This document shows positions 27,170 to 36,530 of a stretch of 57,253 nt of DNA, in pieces. The notes under the pieces are model-generated. The model saw nothing but the letters and a program-made list of their open reading frames with translations. It was not told where the DNA came from and ran no database searches. Each line of letters starts with the position of its first letter. Within the stretch, counting starts at the first letter, position 1. The translations under genes were made by a program, and so were the position numbers. Source of the DNA: Sulfuricellaceae bacterium (lineage in GTDB: Bacteria; Pseudomonadota; Gammaproteobacteria; Burkholderiales; Sulfuricellaceae); assembly GCA_030690895.1 (NCBI GenBank), contig JAUYFQ010000140.1, positions 1 through 57,253 on the forward strand, given 5' to 3'.

Positions 27170-28372
27170 ATGATAGTGGGCGACCAGCTTAGCGAATTGA
27201 GTGATTCCATTTCAGTCGTGCATTTCATGCCGGGCTTGCCTTTTCGGGACGGTGGCCCATCGCGCTCTGTGGTTCGTTTGACGGATTCTCTGGCGATGGA
27301 TGCTCGCCTTTCCATCGCGCTGGTTTCCCATTCGGTTGCTGGATTACCTAGCATTCCCTCAATGAATGAACATGTCTTTCGCATTACAGAATACACAAGC
27401 AACTCGCTCGCTCTGAAATCGGGGCTTGTTGATCGAAGACTGCTGGTGGCAACCTTGGCAAATCAGCGTCAAGATCTTTTACACACCCATTGCCTTTGGC
27501 ATCCCGCCAACCATTGGGCGATGCGATTGGCGACCAAGAATTCCATTCCGCTGATCTGCCAACCTCGCGGGATGCTGGAGCCGTGGGCCTTGAATCACAA
27601 GGCACTTAAAAAGCGCTTGGCCCTGCTATTTTTTCAACGGGCCGATCTGGAGCGCACCCGGGCTTTCATAGCCACCTCTGCTATGGAAGCCGAAAGCATT
27701 CGCAGGTTTGGGTTACGGCAGCCGGTGGCGATCATTCCCAACGGGGTGGATTTTCCATTGAATCAGTCGAAGCCAGAGCGTCCGGTCGCTAAACCGGAGC
27801 GTGACAGAGTTGTGCTGTTTCTTTCGCGGCTTCATCCCGGAAAGGGAGCGACCGTTCTCGTCAAGGCATGGGCCCAGTGCCGTTTGCCAGGGTGGCGACT
27901 TATATTGGCCGGGCCGGACGATGGCGATCATCTAAGCGAAGTGATGCGACATGTCGAGCAGTTCGATGTTTCCGGTAGCGTCGAATACGTCGGGGAGTTA
28001 CAAGGGGCCGCCAAGGCAGCGGCGTATCGTTCTGCCGACCTATTCGTTCTGCCTTCTTTCGGCGAAAACTTCGGGATGGTGGTTGCCGAGGCGCTGTCGT
28101 TTGGCGTTCCGGTAATTACCACGCGGGCCACTCCGTGGCCGGACTTGAAGACCTTTGACTGCGGATGGTGGATTGACACGGGTGTGGACCCGTTGATCGC
28201 GGCCTTGCGTGAAGCGATGGCGCTGCCCGACGATGCCCGGTCTCAAATGGGCAAACGGGGCGAAACCCTGGCGGCGCGCTATCAATGGAGCAATTCGGCA
28301 CGACAAACGGGTGATTTCTATCGGTGGATTCTCGGGCGTGGCGATCGGCCAGACTGTGTGATGACAGACTAG
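27170..28372 (+). CDS. Glycosyltransferase family 4
   Basis: A 400-residue GT-B enzyme. ISVVHFMPGLPFRDGGPSRS is the N-terminal acceptor loop. The middle has LICQPRGMLEPWALNHKALK, typical of a GT4 subfamily. The donor domain has VLFLSRLHPGKGATVLVKAW and LPSFGENFGMVVAEALSFGV with the two conserved Glu. The longest start is used; it lies 15 bp after the polymerase stop. It probably adds one sugar of the repeat unit. Confidence 0.86.
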   Translation: MIVGDQLSELSDSISVVHFMPGLPFRDGGPSRSVVRLTDSLAMDARLSIALVSHSVAGLPSIPSMNEHVFRITEYTSNSLALKSGLVDRRLLVATLANQRQDLLHTHCLWHPANHWAMRLATKNSIPLICQPRGMLEPWALNHKALKKRLALLFFQRADLERTRAFIATSAMEAESIRRFGLRQPVAIIPNGVDFPLNQSKPERPVAKPERDRVVLFLSRLHPGKGATVLVKAWAQCRLPGWRLILAGPDDGDHLSEVMRHVEQFDVSGSVEYVGELQGAAKAAAYRSADLFVLPSFGENFGMVVAEALSFGVPVITTRATPWPDLKTFDCGWWIDTGVDPLIAALREAMALPDDARSQMGKRGETLAARYQWSNSARQTGDFYRWILGRGDRPDCVMTD

Positions 28373-28442
28373 CTGCCCACATGACACCGAATTGGCGACT
28401 CGATTTCCAAGCAAAGATTGCCCTCACTCGACCCATACTGAA

Positions 28443-29660
28443 ATGACACCAAAACAGATCATCTACCCGATAAATTACACAAGGGCGCTGTTCGGAGCTA
28501 GCTCCGCGCTTACAGAGGTAGAGCAGTTTCGTAAAGTCACCGGTGGAATGCTGGGAGGTGGCGTCGAATTGATCCCGCTCGGCCGTGCACGAATGGGAAT
28601 TTATCTGCTGGTCAAGCAGGCGATACGGGGCGGGAAGAACAAGGTCATCTTATCGCCCTATACCATCCCGGATGTCATCAACATGGTGGTGCTCGCCGGT
28701 GGCGAACCGGTCTTTGTTGATTTTGTCCATCGATCGACGAACGTGGATGTAAGCCATCTGGAAGGTCTGATCGCGGACAATGTGGCATGCGTGTTGGTGA
28801 CTCACTACCATGTGAATCAAAATGATTTTTACCTGATCAAGGCCTTGTGCGAAAGAAAAGGGGTCTACCTCTTCGAGGACTGCGCTATCTCCTTGTCTGG
28901 GAAGATCGACAACAAGCATGTCGGAACAGAATCTGACGGAGCTATCCTTAGCCTTTCCGGCTTCAAGTTCCTGAATTATTTTTGGGGTGGATGCGTTTTT
29001 TCCAGGCACAAGGCAATTTTCCAGGCGTTGGAAACCGAAACAAGAGAATGGCGGCGGCTTGATCGTTGGGATTACCTGCCGCAGGTTTTGAAAACGCTTA
29101 AATACGATCTTGCAACCCGGTATCCTTTTTTTGACTGGGCCGTTTTCCCGCTCATCAAGCTAAGGCAACGTAGATCGGCCGAGGCTGTCAATCTAAGCCC
29201 GCCGCGCCTTGAAAGCGTTGCAATCGACGCAACGCTGGAGTCGCTGCCTTCGGCGTCTGCTCTTGCCGAGTGGAATGGAAAGTTTTCAACGGTGGGGCGA
29301 AATCTCCAGCATCGGCGGCGGGTCGCCGCGATCTATGATCAGTATCTGCTCGAGCATGTCGTTGCGGGCGAAACAGACAAGATCGTACGGGAAGGGTCAT
29401 GTTTCGTGAATTACCCGATATACGTGGGTCAGCCACTGCGCAATGGCATTTACAAGAATCTGATACTTTCGGGCTACGACATTGGCGCCTCTCTCTATCC
29501 GAATTGCCACGAGCACGACAAGTTCGCCGACGCAAAGGGCAAATCGAGCAATGTAAGAGATCTTGTGCGGTCCGTTATTACGCTACCGACACACCCGAGG
29601 GTTAGTGAGCATTACGCACATGTACTTGGCAGAACGGTGGCACAGGCTATAGGCGCCTGA
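28443..29660 (+). CDS. DegT/DnrJ/EryC1/StrS-like PLP-dependent protein
   Basis: A 405-residue protein with aminotransferase fold type I features. VILSPYTIPDVINMVVLAGG matches the substrate-binding start, and FVDFVHRSTNVDVSHLEGLI follows as in DegT enzymes. YLFEDCAISLSG carries the cofactor Asp146. SLSGFKFLNYFWGGCVF provides Lys175 as the likely Schiff-base lysine. It should make an amino sugar from a keto-sugar, but the motif spacing is atypical (EDCAISLSG in place of EDAAQA.G), so the substrate is unclear. It sits next to a GMC oxidoreductase gene, which may supply a keto substrate. Confidence 0.75.
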   Translation: MTPKQIIYPINYTRALFGASSALTEVEQFRKVTGGMLGGGVELIPLGRARMGIYLLVKQAIRGGKNKVILSPYTIPDVINMVVLAGGEPVFVDFVHRSTNVDVSHLEGLIADNVACVLVTHYHVNQNDFYLIKALCERKGVYLFEDCAISLSGKIDNKHVGTESDGAILSLSGFKFLNYFWGGCVFSRHKAIFQALETETREWRRLDRWDYLPQVLKTLKYDLATRYPFFDWAVFPLIKLRQRRSAEAVNLSPPRLESVAIDATLESLPSASALAEWNGKFSTVGRNLQHRRRVAAIYDQYLLEHVVAGETDKIVREGSCFVNYPIYVGQPLRNGIYKNLILSGYDIGASLYPNCHEHDKFADAKGKSSNVRDLVRSVITLPTHPRVSEHYAHVLGRTVAQAIGA

Positions 29661-29686
29661 ATTGCCCACTTCGGATTTGGTACTTG

Positions 29687-31288
29687 ATGATTAAAGACTT
29701 GAACCTTGCCGGTGAATCCACTGTGACCTGTGAGGCGCAGGTATGCATAGTCGGCGCTGGCACGGCGGGGCTCTTTCTGGCCCACTTGTTGCGACTGAAG
29801 GGTTTGTCGGTCGTAATGCTCGAGGCGGGGGATGCGGTTGCCCGAAGCGGAGCGGAACTGAGTCAGTCATGCGAGCAGCGCGGAATTCTGTACAGAGGCG
29901 CGGAATCGGGCCGCAGTTTTGGCCTGGGAGGAACGTCTGTTCTCTGGGGCGGGCAGATGATTTCGATGGTCGAATCTGACTTTGGGGCTCGCCAGGAGGT
30001 CGGATTTGAAGGATGGCCTATCGGCTACTCTGAAGTTTCCCGGTACTTTCCGGTTGTGCGCCAGCATCTCGGGCTAGGTTCGGGTACGTTTTCACTTGCA
30101 AGGGAACCCGACAGTCAGGCTCTCGATGAATTTCCGGACTTGCGGCAATTTGGCGACGATTTCGTCTTGCGATTGTCAGAGTGGCTGCCGTTCAAGCGAC
30201 GCAACTTCGCCAATGCTTTTGCGCCCGCCATCAAGGATGATCCGGATCTGGTCATATGGCTCCATGCGGCAGTTACCGGGATGACGCAGTCGCAGCCTGG
30301 TGGTGATTTGCCGATTGAAGCGATTGCGGCACAAAGTCCAGACGGAAATTCGTTGCTTGTACGGGCGTCGGTTGTGGTGATTTGTGCCGGTGCTCTGGAA
30401 TCGACGCGGCTATTGCTGGCATTCGATGAATCCACATTAGGATCGATTACCCGTGGCGGCGCGCCACTCGGCCGCTATTTCAGTGACCATCTTTCGGTTA
30501 CCTGCGGACGCTTTGTTTGTCGGGATATGCGACGATTCAATCTCGCCGTGGCGCCGATTTTCCGCAACGGTGTCATGCGTACTCCCAGACTCGAACTGAC
30601 GGCGACTGCGCAGCGACAAATGGGATTGACCAGCGCTTTTGCCCATATGACATTTGTGACCCGTGGCGACTCTGGGTTCGATATTGTGCGCAACATTCTG
30701 CGGCGACGTCAGGGCGAGCAGCAAAGTTTGAATTTCACACCAGGAATGCTGAGCCGCTTGGTCCGTGATCTTTCCGCAATGGTGTATTGGCGTGGCGTAC
30801 ATAGGCGCCTGTGGATTCCGCGACACGCCGACCTACTATTGCAGGTGGATATCGAACAGGCACCCAATCCCGAAAGCCGGCTGTATCTGTCATCGGAGTG
30901 CGATGCGTTGAATCGCAAGCGGCTGGTCATCGACTGGCGCATCAATCCTTCTGATGTGCGAACGATCCGCAAAGTGACGGAAACGGTCGTGGCTGGATGG
31001 CGGCAATCGCCACTAAACCAGATCGCTGATCTTCAGGCAACGCTCCCGGAAAAATTTGATTCCTTCGCTACACTTTATGACGTTTACCATCCTACCGGTT
31101 CCATCCGAATGGGAAGTTCGCCGACCAATTCGGTTGTGGATAAGGATCTTCGCTTGTGGGGGACACGCAACTGCTATGTCACTTCAACTGCCGTGTTTCC
31201 TTCATCCGGCAGCGCGAATCCAGGAATTACCCACCTTGCCTTGACCGCGCGATTGGCTGAACAGATCGCGCGGCAATGCTTTGGTTGA
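29687..31288 (+). CDS. GMC-family FAD-dependent oxidoreductase
   Basis: A 533-residue flavoprotein. The dinucleotide-binding motif is VCIVGAGTAGLFLAHLLRLK, followed by GGTSVLWGGQ, the GMC signature region. The C-terminal domain has VYHPTGSIRMGSS with the catalytic His and SGSANPGITHLALTARLAEQ, which closes the FAD site. No secretion signal is seen. GMC enzymes oxidise alcohols to aldehydes or ketones. One in a polysaccharide cluster is unusual and may prepare a sugar for the adjacent PLP enzyme; this is inference. An ATG three bases upstream is equally possible. Confidence 0.85.
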   Translation: MIKDLNLAGESTVTCEAQVCIVGAGTAGLFLAHLLRLKGLSVVMLEAGDAVARSGAELSQSCEQRGILYRGAESGRSFGLGGTSVLWGGQMISMVESDFGARQEVGFEGWPIGYSEVSRYFPVVRQHLGLGSGTFSLAREPDSQALDEFPDLRQFGDDFVLRLSEWLPFKRRNFANAFAPAIKDDPDLVIWLHAAVTGMTQSQPGGDLPIEAIAAQSPDGNSLLVRASVVVICAGALESTRLLLAFDESTLGSITRGGAPLGRYFSDHLSVTCGRFVCRDMRRFNLAVAPIFRNGVMRTPRLELTATAQRQMGLTSAFAHMTFVTRGDSGFDIVRNILRRRQGEQQSLNFTPGMLSRLVRDLSAMVYWRGVHRRLWIPRHADLLLQVDIEQAPNPESRLYLSSECDALNRKRLVIDWRINPSDVRTIRKVTETVVAGWRQSPLNQIADLQATLPEKFDSFATLYDVYHPTGSIRMGSSPTNSVVDKDLRLWGTRNCYVTSTAVFPSSGSANPGITHLALTARLAEQIARQCFG

Positions 31289-31297
31289 GGCCAAATC

Positions 31298-32335
31298 ATG
31301 ACGCCATTGGCGAGAAAGTCGCTTGACGTGAAAGGCACGGTTTTGGTGGTCGGCGGCGCGGGGTACATTGGTTCGCACATGGTGCTTGCTCTGCGGGATG
31401 CCGGCTACGAAGTCGTTGTCTTCGACAACCTGTCGCGGGGATTTGCGGATGCAGTCGGGGATTTGCCACTGGTCGCGGGCGACTTGCGCTCGATTTCCGA
31501 TCTTGATGCCTGTTTTGCGGCGAACCAGATCGATCTGGTGATGCACTTTGCTGCCTTGGCCTATGTAGGCGAGTCGGTGACAGAGCCGGAGTTGTACTAT
31601 CAGAACAATGTAGTGGGGGCACTGAATCTTCTGTCGGCCATGCGTCGGCATGGGGTTCGCCGGTTCGTGTTTTCATCGACCTGTGCCACTTATGGCGAGC
31701 CGGACGAAGTGCCTATCAGCGAGACGCACCCGCAGCGCCCCATCAACCCATACGGGCGCACGAAACTGATAGTAGAGCAGGCTTTGTCAGACTACGCGAC
31801 AGCATACGGATTGCAAAGCATAAGCCTGCGCTATTTCAATGCTGCCGGCTGTGATGCCCAAGGCAGGGCCGGTGAGCGGCATGAGCCTGAAACTCACTTG
31901 ATTCCGCTGGTGCTGGCTGAAGCCTTGCGGGTGCAGCGTGGCGGCGATCCAGCGGCGACGGCGCTACGCGTATTCGGCAGTGATTTTCCGACATCTGATG
32001 GCAGTTGCATACGTGACTACGTCCATGTTTCTGACCTTTGCCACGCTCATCTGCTCGCCGCAAGGCGCTTGCTGCAGAATGGAACTCAAGGCGCCGAAGC
32101 GTTCAATCTAGCGAACGGCGGGGGGTTCAGCGTGCTGGAAGTCATAGAGGCTTGCCGTACCGTGACCGGACTGCCGATTCAATACCGGCTCGATGATCGA
32201 CGGGCAGGTGATCCTGCCGTCCTGGTGGGTGATGCGTCTCTTGCGGGCAGGATGCTGGGATGGAAATCCGAGGTGACCGATCTGAAGGACATCATCCGCA
32301 CGGCGTGGGACTGGATGAGGCGTCAGGAATGCTGA
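31298..32335 (+). CDS. galE: UDP-glucose 4-epimerase
   Basis: A 345-residue extended SDR. VLVVGGAGYIGSHMVLALRD is the NAD loop, MHFAALAYVGESVTEPELYY the substrate region, SSTCATYGEPD and NPYGRTKLIVEQ provide the Ser and YxxxK catalytic residues, and DGSCIRDYVHVSDLCHAHLL is a GalE hallmark. It interconverts UDP-glucose and UDP-galactose or the HexNAc forms. It is clearly different from the second galE at 54212-55225. It overlaps the next gene by seven bases. Confidence 0.88.
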   Translation: MTPLARKSLDVKGTVLVVGGAGYIGSHMVLALRDAGYEVVVFDNLSRGFADAVGDLPLVAGDLRSISDLDACFAANQIDLVMHFAALAYVGESVTEPELYYQNNVVGALNLLSAMRRHGVRRFVFSSTCATYGEPDEVPISETHPQRPINPYGRTKLIVEQALSDYATAYGLQSISLRYFNAAGCDAQGRAGERHEPETHLIPLVLAEALRVQRGGDPAATALRVFGSDFPTSDGSCIRDYVHVSDLCHAHLLAARRLLQNGTQGAEAFNLANGGGFSVLEVIEACRTVTGLPIQYRLDDRRAGDPAVLVGDASLAGRMLGWKSEVTDLKDIIRTAWDWMRRQEC

Positions 32336-33144
32336 CAGACTCCGCGATTACGTCGGCAGGCAATTTCCTGGAGCTGGTGACGCCGATCATCCTGACCTAC
32401 AACGAGGCACCGAATATCCGGCGGTCTTTGGCGCGCCTGCAGGGTTTTGATGACGTGCTGATCGTGGACAGCGGGAGTTCGGATGAAACCCTTGCTATCG
32501 TTGCCGAGTTCGCCAATGCGCGGGTGCTGCATAGACCATTCGACAGCTTTTCAGGGCAATGGAACTTTGCCCTTCGCGAGGGTGGTTTGAGGACGGAATG
32601 GGCGCTGGCGATGGATGCGGACTACATTCTGACGGATGATTTTCTGAATGAATTGGGACAACTTGCACCGTCGGCGGAAGCCATGGCCTATCGGATTGCG
32701 TTTGACTACAGCGTTTTTGGAAAAACGCTTTCAGCGACTCTTTACCCGCCGATCATCGTGCTCTATCGCCATCGTCATACGCATTACATCCAGGATGGAC
32801 ATTGCATGCGTGCACAGGTGCCCGGAGTGGTCGGGGAGTTGAGAAACCGTGTGCTGCACGATGACCGCAAGCCGCTGTCGCGGTGGCTGGCATCGCAATC
32901 GAAGTACGCCGACCAGGAGAGCGAGCTATTGTTAAGCAAGGCCGTCAGCGAGTTGCGTATTCAGGATCGCTTGCGCCGCATGATGGTCATTACCCCGTGG
33001 CTGGTGCCGCTGTATTGCCTGACCGTGGGGCGTGGGGCACTCGACGGATGGGCAGGTATCTACTATGCGCTGCAGCGCGGCGTTGCGGAAACCTTGCTGG
33101 CCTTGAAATTGATTGAGAGAAAACTTGAGCGAGGTAAGCATTGA
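32329..33144 (+). CDS. Glycosyltransferase family 2 (WaaE/LgtF-like)
   Basis: A 271-residue GT-A enzyme. TPIILTYNEAPNIRRSLARL is the start motif, IVDSGSSDETLAIVAEF the nucleotide region and WALAMDADYILTDDF the DxD-type metal site. The C-terminal part (VLHDDRKPLSRWLASQSKYA to the end) is present a second time, as a fragment, at 36190-36508. It overlaps the following methyltransferase start by four bases. This copy is full length. Confidence 0.86.
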   Translation: MLTDSAITSAGNFLELVTPIILTYNEAPNIRRSLARLQGFDDVLIVDSGSSDETLAIVAEFANARVLHRPFDSFSGQWNFALREGGLRTEWALAMDADYILTDDFLNELGQLAPSAEAMAYRIAFDYSVFGKTLSATLYPPIIVLYRHRHTHYIQDGHCMRAQVPGVVGELRNRVLHDDRKPLSRWLASQSKYADQESELLLSKAVSELRIQDRLRRMMVITPWLVPLYCLTVGRGALDGWAGIYYALQRGVAETLLALKLIERKLERGKH

Positions 33145-33166
33145 GCGCCGACTACAAGGATTACGG
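33058..33166 (+). repeat. Left copy of a 109-bp perfect direct repeat (within a ~600-bp diverged duplication)
   Basis: Identical to 36422-36530. It spans the end of the GT2 gene and the start of the methyltransferase gene. Outside the core the two copies remain related but only at roughly 75-85 percent, from about 32852 to 33447 and from about 36208 to 36808. They flank the O-acetylation pair. Confidence 0.9.
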
Positions 33167-33449
33167 TTACCAGTCAGCCGATTCGAACTGGTCCGATAGC
33201 TACCTGATGGCACCGTTGCGGGCTCTTCTTGGTCCTCCGCGAGGCCCGGTTCTGGATATCGGTTGTGGCAATGGTGCCATCGCCAGAGCACTTCTTGAAG
33301 AAGGCTACGATGTCTACGGGATCGATGCGTCAGAGTCCGGGATCGGGATTGCAGACAGAACAGCGCCAGGCCGCTTCTTTGTTCACGATGTGGCCATCCA
33401 GGGGCTTCCGAATGCGTTGGCCGGCAAGCGCTTGGTGTCTGTAATCTAG
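33141..33449 (+). pseudogene. Truncated class I methyltransferase (copy of 36505-37125)
   Basis: TTG start overlapping the GT2 stop. The first ~100 codons match the intact methyltransferase downstream, including LDIGCGNGAIARALLEEGYD and GIDASESGIGIADR. Homology ends abruptly at ...KRLVSVI and a TAG. The motif I SAM site is present, but the whole C-terminal half is missing. It is the left boundary of the inserted segment. Confidence 0.88.
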
Positions 33450-33556
33450 TCCCTTCTGCGCACAAAAATGGATTTGGTGGTGATGGGTAGTTGGTTTCTA
33501 TTTCATCAACATATGTCGCTCTCGGGGGGCACTTGAAACAAGAATCGACAAAACGC

Positions 33557-34720
33557 ATGAGTTGGATGCCAGTATTGCACGACACTCGTGATGCGCGACT
33601 GATGCTGTTAGCTATGGTCTGCGGGGTGGCAGTAGCGCTAACTTTGCTTCTTGTAGTCTTTGGCGGTACAAAAACAAATTTTGAAGAAGCTGCTACGTTT
33701 GGCGCGCAAACGACTTCGGTCTTCGCGAAGGTGGGCGAGTACCCGATTCACTGTATGGATAGTCGCGACGATGAGGCATGTATTGCCGGGGCGAGAGCTA
33801 GGAAAGCAGAGACCTCAATTGTTTGGTTGGGCAACTCGCAATTGCATGCGGTCAACCAGTTTCACCAAGGCGATACAAGCGCAACACCGCTACTCTTCAA
33901 TTTGCTAAGCCGCCGTGGCCTAGACCTTGTGACCTTCAGCCAGCCAAATGCAAACTTGCAGGAGCACTATGTCCTTTTTGAGTATTTGCGAGGGAAGCTA
34001 CCGCTGCGGATGCTTATACTGCCTGTGGTTTTTGATGATTTTAGGGAAGAAGGATTACGCGATGATGTCGCTGCCTTTACTCGTCGTGAAGCGACTGCGT
34101 TAAGCTTATCTGAGACTGAGGTCGGACGACGATTGGTTGCTTCAGCTCGCGTTGCGTTACCGCCGGATCAGGCAACTGCGGGAATTGCACAAACCATGCA
34201 GGAAAAGGCAGAGAAGGCCCTGAATGCGTGGTTAGAGCAATACAGCCCGCTTTGGGCAGCGCGTCCGACAATGAGAGGCCAGTTTTTTAGTGGTCTTTAC
34301 AGGTTGCGAAACGCTTCATTTGGAATCACGGCCACTAGTACGCGCAAGATGATTCCGAGCCGATACAGCGCGAACTGGTCTGCCTTGCAGGAAATCCTTT
34401 CTACCGCCGCGCGGAATCGAATAGGTGTGTTGTTATATGTCGCGCCGCTGCGGAGTGACGGCGACATTCCGTACGATAAATTAGAGTACTCACGATTTAA
34501 GGTTGAGCTTGAACAAGTGGCGAAGCGGAACGGAGCTATTTACGCGAATCTGGAAGCATTGGTCCCTGCACCGCTTTGGGGCTTGAAGGATGCCACAGGT
34601 CTGGCTAAAGAAGCCGAGTTGGATTTCATGCACTTTCAGTCTGGCGGCCACAAAATTCTGGCAGCGAGACTGGATGAACTGGTAGGTGACATGCTGGCAA
34701 ACCGGGGGGCCAAGAGGTGA
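33557..34720 (+). CDS. Membrane-anchored SGNH-like protein paired with MBOAT
   Basis: About 387 residues with one N-terminal transmembrane helix (LMLLAMVCGVAVALTLLLVV) and a periplasmic domain. SIVWLGNSQLHAVN looks like a divergent GDSL/SGNH block I with a serine, and AELDFMHFQSGGHKIL gives the DxxH pair expected near the end. Such proteins work with MBOAT acyltransferases (as AlgJ/AlgX or DltD-like partners) to O-acetylate exported polysaccharide. Starts at 33491 or 33533 (TTG) are possible; none has a strong ribosome-binding site. Lower GC than neighbours. It overlaps the MBOAT gene by four bases. Confidence 0.68.
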   Translation: MSWMPVLHDTRDARLMLLAMVCGVAVALTLLLVVFGGTKTNFEEAATFGAQTTSVFAKVGEYPIHCMDSRDDEACIAGARARKAETSIVWLGNSQLHAVNQFHQGDTSATPLLFNLLSRRGLDLVTFSQPNANLQEHYVLFEYLRGKLPLRMLILPVVFDDFREEGLRDDVAAFTRREATALSLSETEVGRRLVASARVALPPDQATAGIAQTMQEKAEKALNAWLEQYSPLWAARPTMRGQFFSGLYRLRNASFGITATSTRKMIPSRYSANWSALQEILSTAARNRIGVLLYVAPLRSDGDIPYDKLEYSRFKVELEQVAKRNGAIYANLEALVPAPLWGLKDATGLAKEAELDFMHFQSGGHKILAARLDELVGDMLANRGAKR

Positions 34721-36180
34721 TTTTCAACTCGGTCACCTACATCATATTTTTGATTTTGGCGGTTTGCCTTTTCTGGGTGCTGCCGAAACGCCCGCGTCTC
34801 TGGATGATTTTCTTGTCCAGCATGATCTTTTATGGTTTTTGGAGGCCCGAGTTCCTTGCGGTAATGATACTTTCGGCAGCGACCGATTACTTCGTTGCTA
34901 TTCGTATCGAGGCAACCGATGTTTTGAAGAAGCGCCGGCTATGGCTGTTGGTAAGTCTCGCGGTAAACCTTGGGCTGCTCTTCTATTTCAAATATTTGTT
35001 ATTTGTGGTTGACAATGCAATTGTAGTAATGCGGTTCTTCGGTGTCGAGATGCAATCGCCGATTTTGAACATTGTTTTGCCACTCGGTATCAGCTTTTAC
35101 ACTTTCCAGACCATTAGTTACACCGTCGATGTCTACAGGAAGCTTATTCCGGCTGAGCGGGATTTTGTTCTTTATGGATGTTTTGTCACGTATTTCCCTC
35201 AACTCGTTGCCGGACCGATCCTGCGCGCGGGCGAGTTGCTCTATCAACTTGACGCAAAGCCAAAGTTCCGGCTGGATACATTTGTCAGCGGGCTAAAACG
35301 CATTCTGTTCGGGTTATTTCTCAAGGTCGTACTTGCCGACAACATCTCGCCGCTGGTGGATGCAGGTTTTGCGCAGCAGATCTCGGCTATAAGCGCAATT
35401 GATGTTCTAACCCTTGCTTTCCTTTTCGGATTCCAGATTTATTTTGACTTTGCAGCTTACTCGCATATCGCGCTCGGTTCAGCTCGCCTCATGGGGATTT
35501 CGTTTCCGGAAAATTTCAATTTTCCATATATGGCGAGCTCGCCACGGGAGTTTTGGCGTCGGTGGCATATTTCCCTTTCGAGCTGGATTCGTGATTACCT
35601 TTACCTGCCGCTCTTAGGCGTTAAGGTCCACGATCGATCTGTTGGTGGCTTAGCCACCGCTGCGAAGGAACACGGCGTTAGCGCGCGTCACCCGACCCTA
35701 GTTTTGTTTGTGACTTGGGGAATCATGGGGTTCTGGCATGGGGCCAACTGGACATTCGTTTTTTGGGGGCTATATCACGCAACATTCATTGCGGCACATA
35801 GGCTTGTAAGTCCTTGGACCGCTACTTTGCCGCAGTTCGTCAGGAATGTCGGTGGATGGCTGATTACCTTGCCGATAGCGATGCTTGCCTGGGTGCCGTT
35901 TCGCGCCGAGTCCGTTGGTAATGCGCTCGGTATGTATGGCAAACTTTTCGTTCCACGCGATTATTTTTGGTTGGGAATGCGCGAGAACAATTACCTAATC
36001 GCTGCGGTCCTGCTTCTGGGTTTTTCAGGTACTTACTTTTTGCATGAGAGAGGAAACAGGTGGCTGAGGAGCAGTCTAGCTCTGACGTTCGTTTTCGAGA
36101 CATTATTGATGGGAATTATCGCGGGATTGATATTTGTTTTCCTGCGCCCGATTAGCCAGTTTATTTACTTCCAATTCTGA
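34717..36180 (+). CDS. MBOAT-family O-acyltransferase (AlgI/PatA-like)
   Basis: A 487-residue polytopic membrane protein. VLPLGISFYTFQTISYTVDV, LVAGPILRAGELL, QIYFDFAAYSHIALGSARLM, NFPYMASSPREFWRRWHISL and GIMGFWHGANWTFVFWGLYH are the ordered AlgI motifs; the invariant His is residue 341. It moves acetyl groups from the cytoplasm to the periplasm for polysaccharide O-acetylation. GTG start overlaps the preceding stop. AT-rich and, with its partner, inserted between two partial duplicates, so it looks imported as a unit. Confidence 0.92.
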   Translation: MIFNSVTYIIFLILAVCLFWVLPKRPRLWMIFLSSMIFYGFWRPEFLAVMILSAATDYFVAIRIEATDVLKKRRLWLLVSLAVNLGLLFYFKYLLFVVDNAIVVMRFFGVEMQSPILNIVLPLGISFYTFQTISYTVDVYRKLIPAERDFVLYGCFVTYFPQLVAGPILRAGELLYQLDAKPKFRLDTFVSGLKRILFGLFLKVVLADNISPLVDAGFAQQISAISAIDVLTLAFLFGFQIYFDFAAYSHIALGSARLMGISFPENFNFPYMASSPREFWRRWHISLSSWIRDYLYLPLLGVKVHDRSVGGLATAAKEHGVSARHPTLVLFVTWGIMGFWHGANWTFVFWGLYHATFIAAHRLVSPWTATLPQFVRNVGGWLITLPIAMLAWVPFRAESVGNALGMYGKLFVPRDYFWLGMRENNYLIAAVLLLGFSGTYFLHERGNRWLRSSLALTFVFETLLMGIIAGLIFVFLRPISQFIYFQF

Positions 36181-36189
36181 TGCGCGTGT

Positions 36190-36508
36190 GATTGTGCAGT
36201 TTCTGAAGAACAAAATCCTGCACGACGACCGCAAGCCGCTGTCGCGATGGCTGGCGTCTCAGGCAAAGTATGCCGAGCAGGAGAGCGAGTTATTGCTCGG
36301 CAAGCCCGTCAACGAGTTGCGTATCCAGGACCGCTTGCGCCGCATGATGATCATTACGCCGTGGTTGGTGCCGATCTACTGCCTGACGGTGGGGCGCGGC
36401 GCGCTCGATGGCTGGGCGGGCATCTACTATGCGCTGCAGCGCGGCGTTGCGGAAACCTTGCTGGCCTTGAAATTGATTGAGAGAAAACTTGAGCGAGGTA
36501 AGCATTGA
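36190..36508 (+). pseudogene. 3' fragment of the GT2 gene (copy of 32329-33144)
   Basis: After about ten unrelated codons the frame reads ILHDDRKPLSRWLASQAKYA to LERKLERGKH, matching the last ~95 residues of the full GT2 protein with scattered substitutions. The catalytic N-terminal domain is absent. It is the right boundary of the inserted O-acetylation segment. Confidence 0.88.
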
Positions 36509-36530
36509 GCGCCGACTACAAGGATTACGG
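36422..36530 (+). repeat. Right copy of the 109-bp perfect direct repeat
   Basis: Identical to 33058-33166; see that entry. The copies are 3364 bp apart, and the segment between them carries the truncated methyltransferase, the SGNH/MBOAT pair and the GT2 fragment. Confidence 0.9.
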
